Positions 46,590-53,707 of a stretch of 57,111 bases of DNA are shown here, piece after piece. The DNA comes from an uncultured Verrucomicrobiales bacterium (GTDB lineage: Bacteria > Verrucomicrobiota > Verrucomicrobiia > Verrucomicrobiales > Akkermansiaceae). Each line of letters opens with the position of its first letter. The stretch's first letter is position 1. The notes beneath the pieces are model-generated. The model saw only the letters and a list, made by a program, of their open reading frames with translations. It searched no databases and was not told the origin of the DNA. The stretch covers positions 1 to 57,111 of the forward strand of contig CAMQZC010000019.1 of NCBI GenBank assembly GCA_947039485.1, given 5' to 3'. Made by a program: the position numbers and the translations under genes.

Positions 46590-47060
46590 ATGAGCTCTCA
46601 ATTCATCCGATTCCTCATCGTGGGGATCGGAGCAACCCTGCTTCATCTAGCAGTCTACTGGAGCATCAACGCGGCAGCAGACATCCAAGAGGACCAGCAA
46701 GGCGCTCTGACTATCAGCTACAGCGTCGGCTACCTTGTCAGCCTCGTCGCTAATTACCTCATCTCCCTCAAGTGGACCTTCAAGACCGAAGGTAGCGCGA
46801 GCAAGGGGGCGGGATTCCTCCTCTCGCACGCCATCAACTATGGCATGCATATCGGGCTGCTCAACCTCGCCATCTGGCTAAGTATTGGCAGTAGCCTCGT
46901 CGCACTCTGCGCCGCCATCCTCCCAGATACACTGCTGAGGCTCATCCCCCTACTGAGCCAACCCAGTGCCCTCGCACCCCTGCCTGTTTACATCGTTGTC
47001 ATCCCATTCAACTTCATCCTCGTGCGCTTCTTCCTGACGCGTCATGACGCAAAAATCTGA
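46590..47060 (+). CDS. GtrA-family membrane protein
   Basis: A 156-residue protein with four TMs: FIRFLIVGIGATLLHLAVYW, SYSVGYLVSLVANYLISLKW, then a pair at about 75-100 and 125-150. The FLIVG-G first helix and the NYL-S-KWTF segment are hallmarks of GtrA/DPMS-like proteins, thought to move polyprenyl-linked sugars across the inner membrane. The end carries VIPFNFILVRFFLT, as in the family. The ATG follows the previous stop by one base, so the two genes are coupled. No glycosyltransferase (gtrB) is adjacent. Confidence 0.85.
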   Translation: MSSQFIRFLIVGIGATLLHLAVYWSINAAADIQEDQQGALTISYSVGYLVSLVANYLISLKWTFKTEGSASKGAGFLLSHAINYGMHIGLLNLAIWLSIGSSLVALCAAILPDTLLRLIPLLSQPSALAPLPVYIVVIPFNFILVRFFLTRHDAKI

Positions 47061-47113
47061 GGAGGACTCTTTTTACACTTGCGCAGCACTCAGCAAACTG
47101 CTAGCGTAGCAGA

Positions 47114-48697
47114 ATGAGCAACACCACCATTCTTTGCCAAATAGCCCTCGCAAGCAGCCTCCTCTGCGCCTCCGCCGCAGAGGTCGACATGAAGGCGAGC
47201 CACATCTCCATCTTTAAGAACGGCTATGGCTATGTCAGCCTGCAAGGCCAGCTGAGCGATCACTCCCGCACACGCCTCAAATCCCTCCCCGTACCGAGCA
47301 TTGGTAGCTTTTGGGTACGCGGCAGCGAGGGTGTTGAGATTCATAGGGTCGTCAGCGGACTCCTCGACTACAAAATCCCCATGGAGAGTGCTGGCATGCT
47401 CAATCTCGCAGCAGCCAATCCTGGCGTATGGGTCAACGTCAGCTATCAGGACAACGATAACCGAAGCCAAAGCATCAAGGGAAGTATTGTCCCCCTCCCC
47501 AAGCGATCCGACCCTCAGCATGGCAACACCATCGACCAGCAATACAGCCCTAGCGATTCCCCTGTCTCCCCACAATTCCTGCTCATCAAAGCCGACACTG
47601 GCACCATCGCTATCCAACGCAGCCAGATTACCAGCATCAACTTCCAAAACGATACTAGCGAGATTAAGTTCCCCACGCGCACAGAAAAACGCCCCGGTGT
47701 CGAGCTCCAGCTCGCCGCCCCTGCCCCCGGCGGCATGATTGAAGCGAGCTGCTTGAGCTCAGGCATCAGCTGGCTGCCAAGCTACCGCATCGAGCTACTC
47801 GATGAAAGCAAGGCCATCCTCCACGCCAAGGCAACAATTAGCAACAACCTCATGGATATTGACAACATCAATATCGAGCTCATCACGGGCTTCCCCAGCC
47901 TTGAGAACCCCGAGAGCATTGACCCCATGGCGATGCGCAATGCGGCCCAGAAGGTACAGAGCAGACGATACAGTAACAGCAGCCCTCAATCGCTTGCCTT
48001 AGGTGATTTTGCTTCAGGGCTGAGCTCACAGGCAGCCCCGGAAGCGGGAATAGACAGTGGTAACCTTTTCTTCTACCCTCTGCGCAACTTTAGCGCCAAG
48101 TCAGGTCAGGTCGTCACGCAGGGACTCTTCCGCACGGAGATTAACTACAAGCCAATCTATACATGGCAGGTGGGTGACCCACAGTACTTCAGCCCAAGCC
48201 GCCCAGGAGACACCCCCCAGCTCAGCGACGTCTGGAGCTGCATCCGCTTTAGCAACCCGCTAGAGATGCCTCTCACCTCGGCTCCAGTCGAGTTTATTGC
48301 AAAGAATCGCATCGCAGGGAGCAACACCCTGCCCTACACCCCCTCCAAGCAGGAATGCACCCTACGCATCAACCGTGCCATCAACATCAGCACTACTACC
48401 ACATCCACGATCACCAAGCAAGAGCGCATCACCCTGCCCCCCAATAATAACAGCGCAAGCAAGGACAGCTGCCACGTCAGTCTCGGCCTCAAAAACAACA
48501 TGAAGGAAGCCATCGAGATTGAAATCAGCCAGCAAGTCCAAGGCAAGGTTGGCAACATCAGCGATGGCGGCACATGCCACAGCAGCGCTCGCCCCGGCAA
48601 CCGCTATCAAAACCTCAGCAACCAAATTAGCTGGACAATCAAGCTTGAGCCCAAGCAGATCAAGACCCTCACATTTGACTATGTCATCGTGAGATAA
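47114..48697 (+). CDS. Secreted DUF4139-like protein
   Basis: A 527-residue exported protein with signal peptide (MSNTTILCQIALASSLLCAS). The N-terminal beta-rich part (HISIFKNGYGYVSLQG) leads to the DUF4139-type domain: GISWLPSYRIELL, AKATISNNLMDIDNINIELI, GFPSL, then LFRTEINYKPIYTWQV. The family has no settled function and is found in envelope contexts in PVC and Bacteroidota. This member lacks the coiled coil seen in mucoidy-inhibitor homologues. It follows the GtrA gene by 53 bp and may be in the same transcript. A bidirectional terminator follows at 48719. Confidence 0.7.
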   Translation: MSNTTILCQIALASSLLCASAAEVDMKASHISIFKNGYGYVSLQGQLSDHSRTRLKSLPVPSIGSFWVRGSEGVEIHRVVSGLLDYKIPMESAGMLNLAAANPGVWVNVSYQDNDNRSQSIKGSIVPLPKRSDPQHGNTIDQQYSPSDSPVSPQFLLIKADTGTIAIQRSQITSINFQNDTSEIKFPTRTEKRPGVELQLAAPAPGGMIEASCLSSGISWLPSYRIELLDESKAILHAKATISNNLMDIDNINIELITGFPSLENPESIDPMAMRNAAQKVQSRRYSNSSPQSLALGDFASGLSSQAAPEAGIDSGNLFFYPLRNFSAKSGQVVTQGLFRTEINYKPIYTWQVGDPQYFSPSRPGDTPQLSDVWSCIRFSNPLEMPLTSAPVEFIAKNRIAGSNTLPYTPSKQECTLRINRAINISTTTTSTITKQERITLPPNNNSASKDSCHVSLGLKNNMKEAIEIEISQQVQGKVGNISDGGTCHSSARPGNRYQNLSNQISWTIKLEPKQIKTLTFDYVIVR

Positions 48698-48716
48698 GCA
48701 CCAGCACAACAAGTAT

Positions 48717-48755
48717 AAAAAAGGCGCTGCATCCTCAGGGAGCAGCGCCTTTTAC
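48717..48755. terminator. Bidirectional terminator between the DUF4139-like and lolD-like genes
   Basis: AAAAGGCGCTGC (48719-48730) pairs perfectly with GCAGCGCCTTTT (48742-48753) across 11 bases. T-runs occur on both sides, so it serves both convergent genes. Confidence 0.85.
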
Positions 48756-48771
48756 TTGATTAAAATCAGCC

Positions 48772-49431
48772 TCAGTTAGGCACAATCACACCATCGCTGA
48801 TGTGTAGCACACGATCGCCACGCGAGGCAATCTGCGCATCATGCGTCACCACCACCAGCGTGGAACCCAGCTCATCAACCAACTCAAAGAGCAGGTCGAG
48901 AATCTGGGTTGAATTACTCGAGTCTAGATTACCCGTTGGCTCATCCGCAAAGATGATCGAGGGCTCATGCGCCAGCGCGCGGGCAATGGCAACGCGCTGC
49001 TGCTCTCCGCCAGAGAGCTCATTGGGCAAGTGATCCATACGATCAGCCAGACCCACACGCTCAAGTAGCGACTCAACGCGAGCGGTCGCCTCGCGACCTG
49101 CAATAGCGGTTGCGAGTGAGGCATTTTCCAGCGCAGTGAGCTCAGGCATGAGCATGTAATTTTGGAAGATGAAGCCCATCTTATCATTGCGGAATTTCGC
49201 ACGCTTGCTCGTGGGCAGCGTGTAGATATCCTGACCTGCGACCTTGACCCAACCCTGCTGTGGAGGCTCAAGTCCTGCGAGGGTATACATGAGAGTGGTT
49301 TTGCCAGCACCGCTAGCCCCACAGAGGAAGCAACGCTCGCGCTCGCGGATATGCACATTCAGACCGTGCAGCACCTCAATTGTCTTCTTGGCGATGCTAT
49401 AGCTGAGGTGAAGGTTTTGAGCTTCGATCAT
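48772..49431 (-). CDS. lolD: LolD/MacB-type ABC transporter ATP-binding protein
   Basis: A 219-residue ABC ATPase. Walker A is GASGAGKTT, the Q-loop FQNYMLMPELTALEN, the signature LSGGEQQRVAIARAL, Walker B IIFADEPTGNLDSSN and the H-loop VVTHD. The MLMPELTALEN and GNLDSSNS segments are typical of LolD/FtsE/MacB-type subunits; in a diderm, LolD (lipoprotein release to the outer membrane) is the best match. No permease (LolC/E) gene is in the window, so pairing is unproven. The ATG overlaps the panC stop by four bases (ATGA), so its translation depends on panC. Confidence 0.85.
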   Translation of the reverse strand: MIEAQNLHLSYSIAKKTIEVLHGLNVHIRERERCFLCGASGAGKTTLMYTLAGLEPPQQGWVKVAGQDIYTLPTSKRAKFRNDKMGFIFQNYMLMPELTALENASLATAIAGREATARVESLLERVGLADRMDHLPNELSGGEQQRVAIARALAHEPSIIFADEPTGNLDSSNSTQILDLLFELVDELGSTLVVVTHDAQIASRGDRVLHISDGVIVPN

Positions 49432-50285
49432 CCTTGATTTTGTAGTTCGATGTTATCAATGAGGCGAACATCGCCAAAGAAAACAGCCACAGCCAGCACA
49501 AGAGTACAACTCTGAGGCGTGACCAGCTTGAGGGTGGAGGCATCCAGCAGCTTGATATAATCAATACTCACGCCTGTGAGCATCTCAATCTGAGCACGGC
49601 AGGAGGCGAGCACCGTAGGTGCTTGTAGGCCAGTCTCGTAGTCTGACTTTGCCGCGAGGAGAGCCTGACGAATCATTGGAGCCTCCGCGCGCTGCGCGGG
49701 ACTCAAGCGAGCATTGCGGCTAGAGAGAGCCAGCCCATCAGCCGCACGCACCGTAGCGGCAGCGTGGATGAGCACAGGGATATCCAGATCGCGCTGCATA
49801 CGGCGCAGGATAGCGAGCTGTTGATAATCCTTTTGCCCAAAAACAGCATCCGTAGGCTGCACCAAATTCATCAACTTGAGCACAACGAGACAAACACCAG
49901 CAAAATGCCCGGGGCGAGTCTCGCCACAAAGCGTGGTAGAGAGAGAAGTCTCCTCAACCAGCATCGAGTGATCAGACACATACATCACGTCAGGATTGGG
50001 CATAAAGAGCAAATCCACGCCACAAGACTCACAGGTCAGCACATCAGCCTCAGGGCTGGTAGGGTACGCATCCAAATCCTGCGCATTATTGAACTGTGTA
50101 GGATTGAGAAAAACCGTAGCAACAACCAAGCCTCCATCACCAGCCAGATCGCGAGCGTGACGCAGTAGCGAGGCGTGCCCCTCATGGAGAGCCCCCATCG
50201 TGGGGACTAGAACAACTTTATCGGACGGAGCTCGCAAATCTTTGAGACTCGCGCGCAAATCTTCCTTTGACTTAGCAATACGCAT
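49428..50285 (-). CDS. panC: Pantothenate synthetase
   Basis: A 285-residue enzyme joining pantoate and beta-alanine with ATP, the last step to pantothenate and coenzyme A. Class I nucleotidyl-transferase motifs are clear: PTMGALHEGH with the HxGH-type motif, NPTQFN, RPGHFAGV, FGQKDYQQL and LALSSRNARLS with the KMSKS-like region. Full length. It is followed by the coupled lolD-type gene with a four-base overlap, a pairing with no obvious metabolic logic. panB and panD are not seen. Confidence 0.95.
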   Translation of the reverse strand: MRIAKSKEDLRASLKDLRAPSDKVVLVPTMGALHEGHASLLRHARDLAGDGGLVVATVFLNPTQFNNAQDLDAYPTSPEADVLTCESCGVDLLFMPNPDVMYVSDHSMLVEETSLSTTLCGETRPGHFAGVCLVVLKLMNLVQPTDAVFGQKDYQQLAILRRMQRDLDIPVLIHAAATVRAADGLALSSRNARLSPAQRAEAPMIRQALLAAKSDYETGLQAPTVLASCRAQIEMLTGVSIDYIKLLDASTLKLVTPQSCTLVLAVAVFFGDVRLIDNIELQNQG

Positions 50286-50383
50286 AAAATCATACTATCA
50301 GAGCTTAAGCCGCATATCAAGCGCAAAGACGAACCGCTCAGACTATCACATATAACACGCAACATCAAGGAGAAGATTCACTA

Positions 50384-50409
50384 ACACAGATAATAGTTGT
50401 TATCTGTGT
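50384..50409. promoter_or_regulatory. 10-bp inverted repeat between panC and skp
   Basis: ACACAGATAA (50384-50393) and TTATCTGTGT (50400-50409) are perfect complements around six bases. The site lies about 30 bp upstream of the skp -35 box and 100 bp upstream of panC, so a regulator bound here could act on both divergent genes. Confidence 0.5.
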
Positions 50410-50437
50410 CTGTATTCTAAAAAAACAATCCCTTGGC

Positions 50438-50475
50438 TTGACTCCATAAAAGAGATGTCTATAATAGGGACATCT
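50438..50475 (+). promoter_or_regulatory. skp-lpxD promoter with inverted repeat over the -10 region
   Basis: TTGACT (50438-50443) and TATAAT (50460-50465) are 16 bp apart. AGATGTC (50453-50459) and GACATCT (50469-50475) flank the -10 box exactly, forming a 23-bp dyad centred on the start of transcription. Such a position suits a repressor, or a hairpin at the very 5' end of the mRNA. The start codon of skp is 18 bp further on. Confidence 0.7.
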
Positions 50476-50493
50476 TTAAAAACAAATGATATT

Positions 50494-51105
50494 ATGAAGT
50501 TCCCCCTCATTACAACAGCCAGCCTCGCCCTTTGCGCTTTTGCAGCAACAGCACAAGCCGAGATGAAAGTAGCCTCTGTCAACATGCAAGAGCTCTACAA
50601 ATCATACCACAAGCGCTTTGATGCTGAAAAACGCCTCGGCGAACAAAAAGCAGCTGTAGAAAAAGAAATCGCTCAGCGCGCAGAAAAGATCAAGGCCATG
50701 GCCGAAGAGCTCAACAAGATCCGCCAGCAAGTCGATCCTTCCCTCTCTGATGCAGCTAAGCAAAAAATCCAAGCTGAGTTCTCAACCAAACTCAACACAG
50801 CGCAAGCCGCAGAGCAAGAATTCACCAGCTTCCGCCAACACCGTCAGGTTGCATTCCAAGAAATGCAAAAGCACGAAATCCTCATCATCCTCCAGGACAT
50901 CCAACAGCAGGTTGATGAAGCAGCAAGCAAAGATAACTACGATTTAGTCATCGATTCAGGCGCTGTAGCTCCCCCTCTTGGCACCAAAATCTTCCCCTTC
51001 GTTAAGAAGAGCTACGACATCACACCCGAGCTCATGAAGAAGATTAACGCAGGTGCACCTGCAGGATTTGACCCAGCAAGCGCCACCGGTGCAGCTGCTC
51101 AATAA
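50494..51105 (+). CDS. skp: OmpH/Skp-family periplasmic chaperone
   Basis: A 203-residue exported protein. The signal peptide (MKFPLITTASLALCAFAATAQA) is followed by KVASVNMQELYKSYHKRFDAEKR, the family start, then long charged helices (about 45-145) forming the tentacles, and a C-terminal strand region (LVIDSGAVAPPLG). Skp keeps outer-membrane proteins soluble on their way to BamA, so it may serve the autotransporter in this window. I start at 50494; the frame from 50455 adds 13 residues before the signal and overlaps the promoter. lpxD follows 69 bp downstream, the common skp-lpxD order; bamA is not present. Confidence 0.88.
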   Translation: MKFPLITTASLALCAFAATAQAEMKVASVNMQELYKSYHKRFDAEKRLGEQKAAVEKEIAQRAEKIKAMAEELNKIRQQVDPSLSDAAKQKIQAEFSTKLNTAQAAEQEFTSFRQHRQVAFQEMQKHEILIILQDIQQQVDEAASKDNYDLVIDSGAVAPPLGTKIFPFVKKSYDITPELMKKINAGAPAGFDPASATGAAAQ

Positions 51106-51174
51106 TAGCAAAAGCACAGCAACAATCACAGCGACGGACTCAACAACAAGAGAAAGTCCAACGAACGACCCGCC

Positions 51175-52254
51175 ATGCAGCTTACGATAGATAAAATCAT
51201 CGAGCTCACTGGCGGCAAGCTTCTCAAGCCGACTCCAGAGACCACAATCTCTGGAGTCGCAACTTTAGCAGATGCCTGCCGCGGTGAAATCTCCTTCCTT
51301 GGTAATGAAAAATACTTCCAAGCCTTTCTAAAAACAGGCGCGAGTGCCATACTCGTCCCCCCCGGTCTCCCCGACTACCCCAAAGGCAAGGATGGAGCCC
51401 CAGCCCCCGCCTTCATTGAAGTAGAGAATCCCTCCCTCGCCTTCAATAGCCTCGTCGATTACTTTGTCAAAGTCGTCCATAGCTTTGAGCCAGGCATCTC
51501 CCCACATGCCTATGTTGACGAGTCCGCCCAACTCGACCCCAGCAAGGTACGCATCGGTCCAGGCGTCGTCATCGAGGCAGGCGCCAAGATTGGAGATGGC
51601 TGTGACATTGGTGCAGGCTGCATTATCGGACGTGACTGCGTCATTGGCGAGAACTGCAAGTTCCACCAGCGCGTCACCATCCGCGAGCGCTGCATCATCG
51701 GCAAGCACGTAGTCATCCAACCCGGCGCCGTCATCGGAGCAGATGGCTTTGGCTTCCTCCTCAACAAGGAGGTAGGCTACTACGACACGATTGATCAGGT
51801 CGGTATCGTCGTCATCGGAGATTACGTCGATATTGGAGCCAACAGCACCATCGACCGAGCACGATTTGGACGCACCGTCATCGGAGAAGGCTGCAAAATT
51901 GACAACCTTGTTCAAATTGGGCACAACGTCACCGTGGGCAAGCACTGCATCATCGTCGCGCAGACCGGCATCGCTGGCAGCACCAAGCTTGGCAACTACG
52001 TCACCGTCGCAGCACAGAGCGGCATCGCGGGTCACCTCAGCATCGGTGACCAAGCCATCATCGGAGCCAAGACAGGCGTCATCACCAACCTCGCCGCAGG
52101 CGGCACCTACTGGGGTATGCCCGCCGCAACCTTCAAAGAAACAACCAAGCAGATTATCTGCCTGCGCAAGCTCCCTCAAGCGATGAAGGAGATGAAGGCC
52201 CTCCAAAAACAGGTCGACGCCCTCCAAAAGCTCATCGAAGAAGCCCAAAGCTAA
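51175..52254 (+). CDS. lpxD: UDP-3-O-acylglucosamine N-acyltransferase LpxD
   Basis: A 359-residue acyltransferase adding the second 3-hydroxyacyl chain in lipid A synthesis. The N-terminal uridine-binding domain (about 1-105) ends with NPSLAFNSLVDYF. The left-handed beta-helix follows as hexapeptide repeats (VRIGPGVVIEAGAKIGDGCD, IGRDCVIGENCKF). The catalytic His is in LVQIGHNVTVG. GIAGSTKLGNYVTVAAQSG and a C-terminal helix (KEMKALQKQVDALQKLIEE) complete the fold. The length is slightly above E. coli LpxD (341). A perfect hairpin lies in codons 19-28. The gene ends in a strong terminator. Confidence 0.95.
   Translation: MQLTIDKIIELTGGKLLKPTPETTISGVATLADACRGEISFLGNEKYFQAFLKTGASAILVPPGLPDYPKGKDGAPAPAFIEVENPSLAFNSLVDYFVKVVHSFEPGISPHAYVDESAQLDPSKVRIGPGVVIEAGAKIGDGCDIGAGCIIGRDCVIGENCKFHQRVTIRERCIIGKHVVIQPGAVIGADGFGFLLNKEVGYYDTIDQVGIVVIGDYVDIGANSTIDRARFGRTVIGEGCKIDNLVQIGHNVTVGKHCIIVAQTGIAGSTKLGNYVTVAAQSGIAGHLSIGDQAIIGAKTGVITNLAAGGTYWGMPAATFKETTKQIICLRKLPQAMKEMKALQKQVDALQKLIEEAQS
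51231..51258. repeat. Perfect 11-bp hairpin in the 5' coding region of lpxD
   Basis: GACTCCAGAGA (51231-51241) and TCTCTGGAGTC (51248-51258) are exact complements with a six-base loop, inside codons 19-28. This is rare by chance in coding sequence and could slow translation or limit transcript elongation. Confidence 0.6.
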
Positions 52255-52283
52255 ATCGCAAATCACTGAGATAAATCAACAAC

Positions 52284-52320
52284 AAGCCCGAGCTGCTAGC
52301 AGCTCGGGCTTACTATTTTT
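52284..52320 (+). terminator. Intrinsic terminator after lpxD
   Basis: A 28-bp perfect palindrome (52284-52311, AAGCCCGAGCTGCT and its complement) is followed by ACTATTTTT. Confidence 0.85.
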
Positions 52321-52472
52321 CCACATCAGCTCCGAGAATCTGTGGAGCCCAGGTGCTTAAATATTGATACTCCAGCAGCTAATTTCACCTGAATACCGAT
52401 GATGGATGTACGCCATGTACTCATCGACACCCATGCTGTGACCAGCTCCTCAGAAATCTAGACACGAAGAAG

Positions 52473-52503
52473 CCCTAGTGACTTTATCAATCACTAGGGC
52501 TCA
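52473..52503 (-). terminator. Hairpin downstream of the first initiator tRNA
   Basis: GCCCTAGTGA and TCACTAGGGC pair around about nine bases, 12 bp past the tRNA 3' end on the minus strand. The T-run is weak (cttctt). Confidence 0.6.
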
Positions 52504-52514
52504 CTGTATTTGAG

Positions 52515-52588
52515 TTGCGGGAGCAGGATTTGAACCTGCGGCCTTCAGGTTATGAGCCTGACGAGCTACCTGGCTGCTCCATCCCGCG
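52515..52588 (-). tRNA. Initiator tRNA-fMet (anticodon CAU), copy 1
   Basis: Read on the minus strand: C1 opposite A72 (the unpaired first position that marks initiators), acceptor stem GCGGGA, D-arm GAGCAGCCAGGTAGCTC, anticodon loop CTCATAA with CAU, T-arm GGTTCAAATCC. It is 74 bases without an encoded CCA (next bases are CTC). The anticodon stem is TCAGG/CCTGA. The 29:41 pair is A-U, whereas most bacterial initiators have three G-C pairs here. It is identical to the second copy. Confidence 0.93.
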
Positions 52589-52989
52589 ATTTTGTAACCA
52601 GAGCGCATTGCTGCGTTGCATGAGTAGTTTAACAGAAGATTTGCATTACGTCAAGGAGTTTATTGACGAACGATGCGACTTACTGCACAAGATTGCTGTT
52701 ACGACTAGAAAATGATCAGAAGAAACATCGGTAATGTGGCGATTCCCCAAAAATCATGCTATCGCTGAGGGATTCTCCAGCACAAGATGAAGTTGAAGCA
52801 ACGAATGTGATACGGTTTTACGGGGTCACCTAATCCATCTCTTCTCCGCGAAGTTGTGGAGCCTTTGCAATTTAAATATAGCGACTCCAGTACCTACTTT
52901 CGCCTAAATACCGATGATGGACTTACGTCCTGTACTCACGTTCGGCACGATACCCATGCTATGACCAGCTCCTCAGAAATCTAGACAAG

Positions 52990-53028
52990 AAGAAACCCTA
53001 GTGATTTTATCAAACACTAGGGTTTACT
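52990..53028 (-). terminator. Hairpin downstream of the second initiator tRNA
   Basis: AACCCTAGTG and CACTAGGGTT pair across the loop, matching the hairpin behind copy 1 although the sequence differs. On the minus strand it is followed by TTCTTCTTG. Confidence 0.6.
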
Positions 53029-53034
53029 TTTCAG

Positions 53035-53108
53035 TTGCGGGAGCAGGATTTGAACCTGCGGCCTTCAGGTTATGAGCCTGACGAGCTACCTGGCTGCTCC
53101 ATCCCGCG
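53035..53108 (-). tRNA. Initiator tRNA-fMet (anticodon CAU), copy 2
   Basis: Same 74-base sequence as copy 1, with the same C1:A72 mismatch, A29-U41 pair and no encoded CCA. The upstream flank (minus strand) is also shared for about 45 bases. Both genes therefore probably have similar promoters. Confidence 0.93.
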
Positions 53109-53189
53109 ATTTTGTAACCAGAGCGCATTGCTGCGTTGCATGAGTAGTTTAACAGATGATTTGTACTACGTCAAGGAGTTTTTGTCTAT

Positions 53190-53707
53190 TTTTAAATAAA
53201 AGCCCCTCTACTCTCATTCATTAGCGCATTTTTCACATCCGCCAACCTGCGAGTTATATAATTATTCGTTTCGATAAGAGCGTATTACCTGACACCACAA
53301 CAGCGCAACTGTCACGGGGGTCTACAACTCATTTTTCTCGATTAAAATGTGAATACTTACTTCCTCATCGATACTGACGAGCTAATGACCTCATCCAAGA
53401 ATTCAATCTCAGACCTATTTACCTGCTTATCGCAGCCTCGGTGATGATCAAGCATGCGCAGACGGCAATTATTTAAGCTCAGAGCTACTGATGCTGGTGG
53501 GCATTGCTCAGTAGATGAGCGCCGTCATCTCAAATTTTAACACGATGATTACAAGAAGCTCACAATGCATAGCCCACACCACACTGCCGCAGTAGAATGA
53601 GGGTTTGATGGGTATATCTTGCAGCCTGATGACCTTGCGCGCATCCAGCTCAGCCCTACGGCTAGCCCACTAGCTAATATTTCTATAGGATTTGGTGATT
53701 TTATAGC
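53190..53707. other. Gene-free stretch before the PrsW-like gene
   Basis: No reading frame here has family features or reasonable length, and I see no RNA gene or repeat beyond the end of the tRNA duplication. The stretch is AT-rich to about 53400 and then of mixed composition. It may contain the promoter of the PrsW-like gene. Confidence 0.45.

Larger units (their letters stand above)
52320..53190. repeat. Tandem segmental duplication of about 520 bp carrying the initiator tRNA gene
   Basis: The block around each tRNA is repeated at a fixed offset of 520 bp. The strongest match runs from the words gaccagctcctcagaaatctagaca (about 52440 and 52960) through the tRNA to agtagtttaacag (about 52634 and 53154). 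A weaker match extends upstream (ataccgatgatgga at 52394 and 52914). The tRNA genes are identical, while the flanks differ by substitutions and small indels. This indicates an older duplication with the tRNA kept identical by selection or conversion. The DNA between the copies (about 52660-52840) has no gene I can support. Confidence 0.8.

Noticed and set aside
52590..53030. Mobile element responsible for the tRNA duplication
   Set aside because: There is no transposase or integrase gene, and no terminal inverted repeat; a simple tandem duplication suffices.
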